Made by a program: the position numbers and the translations under genes
Shown here: one piece after another, positions 38,408-45,883 of the stretch
Numbering within the stretch: the first letter of the stretch is position 1
Layout of the letters: each line of letters opens with the position of its first letter
Notes under the pieces: generated by a model
The model's database searches: none
What the model saw: only the letters and a program-made list of their open reading frames with translations
What the model was told of the DNA's origin: nothing
Assembly (NCBI RefSeq): GCF_003269425.1
Contig: NZ_CP030104.1
Coordinates: forward strand, 1-64,000
DNA from: Flagellimonas maritima
Lineage (GTDB): Bacteria > Bacteroidota > Bacteroidia > Flavobacteriales > Flavobacteriaceae
DNA: 64,000 bases
Reading direction: 5' to 3'

Positions 38408-41400
38408 TTATTCATTAAAAACTACCATATACTTTAAAGTTATTTGCGTCAACACCTCCCAAGTATATGATACATCATTACCATAATAATTTGATGAATT
38501 GTTTCTATCGCCTTTCTCTTTATATGAGTCATCTTCACAAGATTCTCTCATGGTGATACATTCCAAAGGACAGTTTCCATAAGGATCATCAATTACAAGA
38601 CCTGTTAATGTAACTTCTTGAACCCTCACAATATGGCCTTTACAGTTTGGAAATAGTGATAATGAAATACTACTTCCCATTTCCAAAACGGGCAACATTA
38701 AATTGGTCAAATAATCTTTAAGTTCTGTCTCAGTTTTATCATTTCCATCATACAATTCAATAAAATCTTCCTTTTTGTTCGATTTAATATCATAATCAGC
38801 AGCTAACTTTCTCCATGTTTTTACTTTAGTTATTTCCTTCTTTTCGGCTTTGAGTAACAAATTGTCAGGTAATCTCATATTATCTGCTCCCTTCCCCATA
38901 AAATTAAGGTTCATGGCCAATGAGGTTATATTGCAGCTCCTGTGTTTGTTGGACATGTTATCAAGTTGACTATAGTAGGGCACATGCCGCTGCAGTTCCA
39001 AATAGGCTTCGGCACGTTCATCTTCGGGCAGGTTGGCAATCATTGCCCGGTACGCCCCTATATCAACGGCCATAAGCTCTTCATGTCCATAAAGTTCATC
39101 CAAGATTTGCTGTTGGGTCAAATTTCGCACAAGAATATTAGGTTTATACAATTTTAATACCCCGAACCATTTTAAGATGCTTTCAAAATCTTCATCATTA
39201 TTGTCCATCAACTGTACCATAAAGGTAACTTCTTGGTTTTCATTTAAAAAAGCCAATACCAACGAGTTGGCAACTTCAATCACCTTTATGTGATTGTTGT
39301 ATTCTTCTGAACTTACCAATTCACAATAATCTTCGGACTCCAGTTTAAACACTTGCGGTATTGTTTTTGGGGTATATAGCGCCAAACCATGAGTCTTCCC
39401 TTTCATTTCATAGGTTCCTAAATAAATTCCCTTTTGTTGAAGACCGGGATGTAAATTATAGACCTCTTTTTTTGGGGCTTTACGAATGGTCTCAAACAAT
39501 CTATCAAACAATATTCTTCCCCGTTTCTTACTAAATTGGGCATCCGCTCGTACCGACCAATCTTGGATTGCATTAATTTCAATATTTGAAGTTGTCACAT
39601 TCTGGGATTCATCCAACCAATTTTCAAAATTATCCTTAACGATATTAAATACTTCTCCATTTGATGTTATATCAAAAATTTTGTCTCTTGACATCGTGTT
39701 TATATCCAATAGTTTCTCCAAGGTACATCTTGTCAAATGATCTTCTTCGCTAAAATTGGAAACTAAATTCTGTTTTATCACCTCGTCCCGTTCCCCATTA
39801 GCTATTTTTTCTTTTTCAGCTATTATAGCTTCTTCAACTTTTCCTCTATCGGAAATAAAGTTTCGTATATTTTCTTCCTGTTCATCGGTCAAACCGTTAT
39901 TAGGGTCGTCCAAATTGATTTGCAAAATTTCAATTGCTGCATCCACTTGTCTATTAAGCTCCCTATCATCTTTTATTGTAGCAACAATTTGGTCCAGTTC
40001 ATCGGAAAGGGCTTCAAATAAATCCCCAATGGCCCCGCCCAATTCCCCAACCGTCTCCACCACATCCCCCGTATCCAGAATATTCCCCATAGTGGGGTCG
40101 TACTCGGTCACCACGGTGCCCTGCAAGAGCTGGCGGTCGGTGTTCAGGAGGATATTGTCAAAATGCACCGCCAGCTTTACATTGCCCAGATAGGGAATGC
40201 GAACATGGCCCTTGCCGCTGTAGTAGCCCTCGCCCCCGTTCACCTGGGTCGTTGTTACGGTAAAGTCGCCCGCAACGAACTGCTCTCCCGGGGAAAGGTT
40301 GGACAAGGGCTCTTGGTTCTGTACGTCGATGTTCGGCGATATGCCGCATCGGTACAGGTCTTCCGTTTCGGTCTCCATGGCGGTGGTGAGCTCCCGCACC
40401 GTGCTCCAGCCGCTCTCCCCCAGCCCGCAGTCCTTCTTCAGCTGGTACTCGTAGGGCGTTCCCGCCCTCAGGTCCCAGAGCGTGGTCCAGTTGGCGGTGG
40501 TGCGGTTGATGAACCAAGCGTTCCCCGCGCCCTTTTGCCGGTAGCGAACGGTGAACTCGGGCACCGTGGTAGTGGGGTCGTCCCAAAGGATGTTGGCCTG
40601 TGCGCTGCCGCGCACCTCGTGCCTCAGGTTGGGCGGCACCTCGCAGGGCGATATGTGCACAAAGGAGAAGATCTCGCTATGGCCCTGGTTCTCGAACGGC
40701 CCCACACCCTCGGCCCCGTCCACGGCCTTGGCCCGTACCCGCCAGGCATAGGCACGGTCGGGAAGCAATATGGGGTCGGCGGGGCCGTAGAGATAGCTGG
40801 TGGCCGTGGTGGTCGCCTGAAAAAGTGGCGGAGCGGACAAAAAGGCGGCCTGCGGGTCTATGGTACCGTCCCAGATCTCCACCAGGCTGAGCTCGTACTC
40901 CACGTTGGTGATGTTGAGCTGTCTGGGCGTCCATTGGAACACGATGTTCTGCGGGTTCGTCTCGTCCACCTGTGCCCCGTTGGCGGGCAGCACCAAAAAG
41001 GGCGGCCGGTTCTGGAACAGGAACACATTGGTGCAGGAACGCGCCGAGAGGCGCTTGCCCGTCAGCACATCGAAGGCCTCCAAACAGATCTGGTAGGAGC
41101 CCTCGGGCAGCGGGCGGCCGTAGACCGTTGGGGAAATGCCCGTAACGTTCGCTATTTCAAAATATGGGGCGAGCTCCGGGGCGCCTAGCGCCAGGGGGAT
41201 ACCGCCGTCCAGAAAGAAGGGGCCCGCACCTATGGGGTTCGGCACACTCTGAAAATCGATTCCGCCACCCTCAAAGGACATCCGCAGTTGTACTTCCCGC
41301 CCGGTGATGTTGAGGTCGTTGAGCGCCAGTATTGCCAGCAGGGGGCCGTTGGCCTGGGCGGCATCGGCATAGGACGACAGTTGCGTGGGCGATGCGCCCA

Positions 41401-41530
41401 CATTCCTAACCGCTATGTTGACAGGGAACGATTGGGCACTCAACGTTTCCATTGTCAAGAGTACAAAGATTGCCATCAAAAGTATTGACAGCTGAGTTTT
41501 TAAGGATATTCCTCGATTTTCCATAGTCAT
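38408..41530 (-). CDS. Mosaic secreted protein: TANFOR/Fn3-like N-terminus with C-terminal C39-type peptidase domain, candidate polymorphic toxin
   Basis: A 1040-residue protein. Signal peptide (ILLMAIFVLLTMETLSAQ), then about 470 residues of Fn3-like modules, with FQWTPRQLNITNVEYELSL and PDRAYAWRVRAKAVDG typical of proteins annotated, from memory, as TANFOR domain. Next come a conserved AGDFTVTTTQVNGGEGYYSG segment, an acidic helical linker, and a final 192-residue peptidase-like domain. In that domain Cys about 866 (RSCNITSLAMN), His about 966 (KGHIVRV) and Asp about 981 (VIDDPYG) form a papain/C39-type triad. GC content changes sharply: 45 of 60 bases G+C at 40681-40740 but 21 of 60 at 39481-39540. 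ATG at 41530 is used (41524 possible), 8 bases after the barrel gene. Confidence 0.78.
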   Translation of the reverse strand: MTMENRGISLKTQLSILLMAIFVLLTMETLSAQSFPVNIAVRNVGASPTQLSSYADAAQANGPLLAILALNDLNITGREVQLRMSFEGGGIDFQSVPNPIGAGPFFLDGGIPLALGAPELAPYFEIANVTGISPTVYGRPLPEGSYQICLEAFDVLTGKRLSARSCTNVFLFQNRPPFLVLPANGAQVDETNPQNIVFQWTPRQLNITNVEYELSLVEIWDGTIDPQAAFLSAPPLFQATTTATSYLYGPADPILLPDRAYAWRVRAKAVDGAEGVGPFENQGHSEIFSFVHISPCEVPPNLRHEVRGSAQANILWDDPTTTVPEFTVRYRQKGAGNAWFINRTTANWTTLWDLRAGTPYEYQLKKDCGLGESGWSTVRELTTAMETETEDLYRCGISPNIDVQNQEPLSNLSPGEQFVAGDFTVTTTQVNGGEGYYSGKGHVRIPYLGNVKLAVHFDNILLNTDRQLLQGTVVTEYDPTMGNILDTGDVVETVGELGGAIGDLFEALSDELDQIVATIKDDRELNRQVDAAIEILQINLDDPNNGLTDEQEENIRNFISDRGKVEEAIIAEKEKIANGERDEVIKQNLVSNFSEEDHLTRCTLEKLLDINTMSRDKIFDITSNGEVFNIVKDNFENWLDESQNVTTSNIEINAIQDWSVRADAQFSKKRGRILFDRLFETIRKAPKKEVYNLHPGLQQKGIYLGTYEMKGKTHGLALYTPKTIPQVFKLESEDYCELVSSEEYNNHIKVIEVANSLVLAFLNENQEVTFMVQLMDNNDEDFESILKWFGVLKLYKPNILVRNLTQQQILDELYGHEELMAVDIGAYRAMIANLPEDERAEAYLELQRHVPYYSQLDNMSNKHRSCNITSLAMNLNFMGKGADNMRLPDNLLLKAEKKEITKVKTWRKLAADYDIKSNKKEDFIELYDGNDKTETELKDYLTNLMLPVLEMGSSISLSLFPNCKGHIVRVQEVTLTGLVIDDPYGNCPLECITMRESCEDDSYKEKGDRNNSSNYYGNDVSYTWEVLTQITLKYMVVFNE

Positions 41531-41537
41531 ATCATTT

Positions 41538-43547
41538 TTAATCTTGTTCTTTGGTTTCCGTGTATTTGGTAAGGGCATCTAGAAAAGCGATTGCCTTGAT
41601 CTCAAAAATTTCATGGTCCTCTTCCAAATTCACCTCCCTCAATAGTTCGAGCAAAGCTTCACGATGGTCAACATTGCCAATCTTATCTTTCTTGGTCTCC
41701 CAGACATTGGTCAATTGTGCCCCAATTTGTAAAGGACTGCCCCTGTATACCGTTCCTTGGTGACGGAAGTCCAGTTGCCCCGCACCAACACGGGTCACAG
41801 GATTATTCAGATTGTTCTTTTCTTGTTTTTTATTGGAAAAACTATAGGTATAGCCCACAGTTACCGTGATATCCGTTTGATTGTTTCCCGTACCACTGCG
41901 CAGCAATGAAATCATGTTGCAACGCACTATATGGTTTTCAGCTGGGGCATAGTTGCCCCCAAGTCGAACATTAAAGTTTGACCTTGCCGTTTCTTCCGAT
42001 GAGATTGTGGTGTTGTACGATGTGGATAGATTGGTCCGAAGCTTCTTCTCAAAGATTTGTTTGGTAATTCCCAGGGTCGGGCCTAGAATCCATTGGCTTT
42101 CCGATAGACCGATGGTATTGTACGATACATTGGTCGATGGAGTAATGACCAGGGCACGTTCGGGATATCCCAAGGAAAGCGCAACGGATCCGTTGTAAAA
42201 AGAATTGTCTCCCCCTAGCGCTTCCTGCCCTTCTTGTTCATTTTTGGATTGCTGGTACATAAGATTGACATTGAGGCTCTGCTGTTTTTTTTCCGATTTT
42301 TGAAAAATATAGTTGATGCCCAAATTGGCATTTTGGGAAACCTGCCGATAGTTCAGGGTATCGAGCGTTTCAAATTCATTCGCTTGATTGATATAGTCGA
42401 ACTGGTCACGTACATTGGTGAAAGATTGAAAATTTGAATACGACCCATTAAGATTCAACTTTTCCGAAGCGGTGTAGCTCAAGTTCAATGCACTGACCAA
42501 CCGCTTCATCTCCGCAACTTTGGTATCGTCCAGATTGTCACGCTGCAACCCTACATTTACCCCAATATTGACCTTATTGTTGAAGATGGTCTGGTTACCG
42601 TTAACAGTGATATTTTCCAGATCGTTATTAAAAAAATAGGCTCCAAACGTTCTGTAGTTGGGGTCGACGCGTTCATAACCCAATCCCAAAGAGCCATTTT
42701 CCGTAGGATAGTTGATTGCAGCATTGAACGCATTGTAATATTGCGTGCTTATATTTTCATCCATCAAAAAAGAAAAAAGACCTGGGCTGCTTCGGGCTTC
42801 CTCCAACCGAATGTCTTCTGTAATTCCTGATAAAGCATATTCAAACCGTAATTGTGCTTTGTCCCAAAAATCGATTTCCGAGTTCAGTGAAATGACCACG
42901 TTATCGGCAGGAACGACGCCAACATCCAAAGGAATTATGTTTTGTAGTGAATTTTCATGGTCATTGGCTTTAAAAAGAGACAATCCCAATAAAATACGCT
43001 CAAATTTATAGGAAGCATTCAATCCATACCCAATGCGCTTATAGGCCACCAAAGCTTCGGATGTTTCTGAATCATATTCCGTGGCCTTGAGAAAACGACC
43101 GTACATCATGGCAATCTTGAACGGTCCGTTGGGAGCCAGCTCCAATCCAAAACCATCAAATTGATGACCGCTTAAACTATACGGGGAAAACGCCATGTTT
43201 ATGCTGCCAATATGCGCCGTAATCCATTTATAGGATGGACTAAGGCTAAGCCTATTGAAATTAAACGGATTGGGAACATTGAATTCTTGATTGGAGTAAA
43301 CAAAGGACAAGGGCACATTGTATGCATCTGCAATATTCAGGTTGAGATTGCCAGAAAGTACGTAGGTCAAATCTTGTCGATTGGCAGTGCCGTTATAGAA
43401 GACCGTATTCGCCGATATTCCCCCCGAATAATGGAAAAGTCCATTTTTTCCAATTTTATCGATTGCAATTTGTTGTGAAAAACAGAGTCCGGAGCAGAAA
43501 AGAAATAGTGGTAAAAGTCTGTACAATTTGGTCGGATATATAACCAA
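41538..43547 (-). CDS. Outer-membrane beta-barrel-like protein
   Basis: A 669-residue protein with a signal peptide (LLPLFLFCSGLCFSQ) and about 550 residues of alternating amphipathic strands with aromatic girdles (LNLNGSYSNFQSF, LGYERVDPNYRTFGAYFF), ending in a roughly 90-residue helical tail (REALLELLREVNLEE). I do not recognise a family; it reads as a large outer-membrane barrel with a periplasmic extension. The only available start is TTG at 43547. It heads the run that continues with the peptidase-tipped mosaic protein 8 bases later, so it may export, anchor or display that protein. This is inference from position. Confidence 0.75.
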   Translation of the reverse strand: MVIYPTKLYRLLPLFLFCSGLCFSQQIAIDKIGKNGLFHYSGGISANTVFYNGTANRQDLTYVLSGNLNLNIADAYNVPLSFVYSNQEFNVPNPFNFNRLSLSPSYKWITAHIGSINMAFSPYSLSGHQFDGFGLELAPNGPFKIAMMYGRFLKATEYDSETSEALVAYKRIGYGLNASYKFERILLGLSLFKANDHENSLQNIIPLDVGVVPADNVVISLNSEIDFWDKAQLRFEYALSGITEDIRLEEARSSPGLFSFLMDENISTQYYNAFNAAINYPTENGSLGLGYERVDPNYRTFGAYFFNNDLENITVNGNQTIFNNKVNIGVNVGLQRDNLDDTKVAEMKRLVSALNLSYTASEKLNLNGSYSNFQSFTNVRDQFDYINQANEFETLDTLNYRQVSQNANLGINYIFQKSEKKQQSLNVNLMYQQSKNEQEGQEALGGDNSFYNGSVALSLGYPERALVITPSTNVSYNTIGLSESQWILGPTLGITKQIFEKKLRTNLSTSYNTTISSEETARSNFNVRLGGNYAPAENHIVRCNMISLLRSGTGNNQTDITVTVGYTYSFSNKKQEKNNLNNPVTRVGAGQLDFRHQGTVYRGSPLQIGAQLTNVWETKKDKIGNVDHREALLELLREVNLEEDHEIFEIKAIAFLDALTKYTETKEQD

Positions 43548-43599
43548 TAATACAATTTAGGAAGGGTAGAAAAGTCCTGACTTGATGTAACCTATAAAT

Positions 43600-43630
43600 G
43601 GCTTAACGGTTGCTGGATTTCAATTGATAG
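43600..43630 (-). promoter_or_regulatory. Degenerate LytTR-like repeat pair upstream of the beta-barrel gene
   Basis: GGCTTAACGG (43600-43609) and CAATTGATAG (43621-43630) each match GAATTGACGG at 7 of 10 positions and keep the exact 21-base period. The pair is oriented toward the beta-barrel gene, 53 bases before its start. Without the two stronger sites this would not be called. Confidence 0.4.
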
Positions 43631-43791
43631 ATTTTATACGACAAATCAAATCCATACTTTAGAGCATCTTTAAATCAATCAATTCAAATACGGATTTATC
43701 AATATAATACTTAAAAGCATAAACATTGATATTTGCAATGAATTTAAGGCGGTATAATCTTAAGAAATTTTAGTAATATTTATAATAGAGC

Positions 43792-43822
43792 AAAAAAAAA
43801 GAGCTATGCATGCATAGCTCTT
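43792..43822 (-). terminator. Terminator of the rpsF-rpsR-rplI operon
   Basis: A 24-base perfect palindrome at 43799-43822 containing GAGCTATGCATGCATAGCTC, followed on the minus strand by a run of nine or more T. Confidence 0.9.
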
Positions 43823-43850
43823 AAGAATTTATAAGTTATTAATTGACCTT

Positions 43851-44303
43851 TTATTTATTTTCGGCAACTACCTCAAATGCGAAATCAACAATAACCTCTC
43901 TGTGCAGTCTAATTTCAGCTTCGTAAGGTCCAACTCTCTTAATCGAGCCTCCTTTAATGCTTACAAATTTTCTATCGATTTCATGACCTGCTTTATCCAA
44001 AGCGGCTGTTAAATCAATATTGGTGACAGAACCAAATAATTTATCACCTGCACCTACCTTTGCCGGAATTCTGATTTCCAATTGCTTTAAAGATTCTGCC
44101 GTTTTATTGGCCTTATCGATTACTTCCTTTTCCTTGTGGGCCCTTTGTTTCAAATTTTCGGCCAAAACCTTTTTTGCAGAAGGAGTAGCCAACGCTGCCA
44201 TTCCTTTTGGAATAAGGTAATTTCTACCGTAACCATTTTTGACTGTTACGACATCATCCTTAAAGCCCAAATCCTGTATATCTTCTTTTAGAATAAGTTC
44301 CAT
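43851..44303 (-). CDS. rplI: 50S ribosomal protein L9
   Basis: A 150-residue L9 with the N-terminal rRNA-binding domain (MELILKEDIQDLGFKDDVV and NGYGRNYLIPKGMA), a long connecting helix and the C-terminal domain ending VIVDFAFEVVAENK. It is the last gene of the rpsF-rpsR-rplI operon, 12 bases after rpsR. Confidence 0.98.
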   Translation of the reverse strand: MELILKEDIQDLGFKDDVVTVKNGYGRNYLIPKGMAALATPSAKKVLAENLKQRAHKEKEVIDKANKTAESLKQLEIRIPAKVGAGDKLFGSVTNIDLTAALDKAGHEIDRKFVSIKGGSIKRVGPYEAEIRLHREVIVDFAFEVVAENK

Positions 44304-44315
44304 TCTTCAGTTTTT

Positions 44316-44612
44316 TTATTTCAACATATCGCCAACATAGGGCATTAAGGCCAAATGACGTGCACGTTTAACGGCTTGGGCCACTTTTCTTTGATATTTT
44401 AAGGAAGTACCTGTTAACCTTCTTGGTAACAATTTCCCTTGTTCATTTACCAATTTCATCAAAAAATCAGGGTCTTTATAGTCTATGTATTTGATACCCG
44501 ACTTTTTAAACCTACAGTATTTTTTTTGCTTGTTGGTTTCAATGTTCAATGGGGTCAAATATCTGATTTCCCCATCTTTCTTTGATTTTGCTTGTTGTTC
44601 TATAGATGCCAT
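44316..44612 (-). CDS. rpsR: 30S ribosomal protein S18
   Basis: A 98-residue S18 with the diagnostic [20 protein letters not shown] and [20 protein letters not shown] segments. The N-terminal extension of about 20 residues is usual in Bacteroidetes. It lies 3 bases after rpsF and binds the ribosome platform together with S6. Confidence 0.98.
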   Translation of the reverse strand: MASIEQQAKSKKDGEIRYLTPLNIETNKQKKYCRFKKSGIKYIDYKDPDFLMKLVNEQGKLLPRRLTGTSLKYQRKVAQAVKRARHLALMPYVGDMLK

Positions 44613-44615
44613 AAC

Positions 44616-44954
44616 CTATGCCTTTGCTTTTAATTTGGTTCTTCTTCTCTCTGCCCAAGAAATAGCGTGTTTATCCAATTTAACGGTTAGAAAACGCATG
44701 ATGCGCTCATCACGTCTAAATTCCAACTCGTAAGGAGAGATTACTTCACCTGGAACGGTGAATTCAAATAAGTGGTAAAATCCACTTTTTTTGTGCTGAA
44801 TGGGATAGGCTAATTTTTTAAGTCCCCAGTTTTCTTTGGAGACCATTTTGCCACCATTCTTAATTAAGAAATCCTCAAATTTCTTAACTGTTTCCTCTAT
44901 CTGTGTTTCAGACAGAACGGGATTCAAAATGAAAACAGTTTCGTAATGGTTCAT
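44616..44954 (-). CDS. rpsF: 30S ribosomal protein S6
   Basis: A 112-residue S6 (MNHYETVFILNPVLSETQ opening; KKLAYPIQHKKSGFYHL core), the S18 partner on the small-subunit platform. It is the first gene of the operon. The promoter is visible just upstream. Confidence 0.98.
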   Translation of the reverse strand: MNHYETVFILNPVLSETQIEETVKKFEDFLIKNGGKMVSKENWGLKKLAYPIQHKKSGFYHLFEFTVPGEVISPYELEFRRDERIMRFLTVKLDKHAISWAERRRTKLKAKA

Positions 44955-44976
44955 ATATTATATTTTAAAAGGAGCG

Positions 44977-45007
44977 CAAAATTAGTGATAATTACTTCTT
45001 CACACAA
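44977..45007 (-). promoter_or_regulatory. Promoter of the rpsF operon
   Basis: On the minus strand TTG (45007-45005) and TAATTTTG (44984-44977) are separated by 20 bases, a full match to the Bacteroidetes -33/-7 pattern, 22 bases before rpsF. Confidence 0.7.
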
Positions 45008-45190
45008 GAAAAGTAAAAAATCTTCGTTTAAAATTAATGAGTTATCAATATGAACGAACCAATTAAATACATATAACGTATATGGCAATATACACAACAA
45101 AATAGACCATGTTTACATCTTTTGTTGCAGCTAAACGCCTTTTTTGTGTAATTTGCCGATGATTTAAAACCCTACAAATCACCCCATTCT

Positions 45191-45883
45191 ATGAAATTAA
45201 AAAGTATAATTGTAGACGACTCCTCAATGCAGCGCATGGCTGTTGCCAAATTAGTCAACAATCACCCACACCTTGCACTCGTTGCCGAATACAGCAATGC
45301 CATTGAAGCAAAAAACGGACTTAAGAACCATGATATTGATTTAATCTTTTTGGATGTTGAAATGCCAATAATCAGTGGTTTTGACCTTTTGGAGGCTCTA
45401 GAAAACCCGCCCCAGGTAATTTTAATAACAGGAAAGCCCGATTATGCATTAAAAGCTTTTGATTATGATGTAACGGACTACCTGCACAAGCCCATTACTT
45501 TGGCACGTTTTGAATCTTCTGTTAAAAGAGCAGTTGCAAAATATGAGCAAATGAACAGGGTTGATGAGGACGAAGAACACATTTTTGTAAAAAGTAACCT
45601 TAAAAAACGTAAAGTTATTTTAAATGATATTAAGTGGATCGAAGCACTCGGCGATTACATTAAATTGGTGACCGACGAAGCGAACATTGTGATTCTTTCT
45701 ACCATGAAATCCTTTGAGCAGCAACTACCTGCAGAAAAATTTCTTAGAATACATAAATCCTACATTGTGAATCTGGAGAAAATTGAAAAATTCAACAGTA
45801 AAAATGTTGAAGTTGGAGGTAGGCAGATTCCTTTAAGTAGAAATAAAAAGACAGAATTGGCAGAGGCACTTGCCAATGTATAA
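45191..45883 (+). CDS. LytTR-family response regulator
   Basis: A 230-residue two-domain transcription regulator. The receiver domain (about 1-120) has the phospho-acceptor Asp55 in LIFLDVEMP and Lys in DYLHKPI. The LytTR DNA-binding domain (about 130-228) has IKWIEALGDYIKLVT, FLRIHKSYIVNLEKIE and PLSRNKKTEL. No histidine kinase lies beside it, so it is an orphan in this window. LytTR proteins bind tandem direct repeats like those at 23903 and 36019, which makes it one candidate reader, but a flavobacterial genome usually holds several such regulators. It abuts the convergent priA with no spacer. Confidence 0.93.
   Translation: MKLKSIIVDDSSMQRMAVAKLVNNHPHLALVAEYSNAIEAKNGLKNHDIDLIFLDVEMPIISGFDLLEALENPPQVILITGKPDYALKAFDYDVTDYLHKPITLARFESSVKRAVAKYEQMNRVDEDEEHIFVKSNLKKRKVILNDIKWIEALGDYIKLVTDEANIVILSTMKSFEQQLPAEKFLRIHKSYIVNLEKIEKFNSKNVEVGGRQIPLSRNKKTELAEALANV

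Larger units (their letters stand above)
43548..43850. other. Intergenic region between rplI and the beta-barrel gene
   Basis: It contains the ribosomal-operon terminator at its right end and a degenerate LytTR-like repeat pair at 43600-43630. No reading frame of note. Confidence 0.5.

Noticed and set aside
40163..41188. A 341-codon plus-strand open frame opposite the mosaic toxin-like gene
   Set aside because: It arises from the GC-rich codon pattern of the minus-strand gene, is Arg/Gly/His-rich with no domain, and has no promoter. It is a shadow frame.
43676..43706. A CAATCAATTC motif on the plus strand resembling the LytTR-like repeat
   Set aside because: The first half matches 8 of 10 but the position 21 bases on does not match well, and it points away from the beta-barrel gene.
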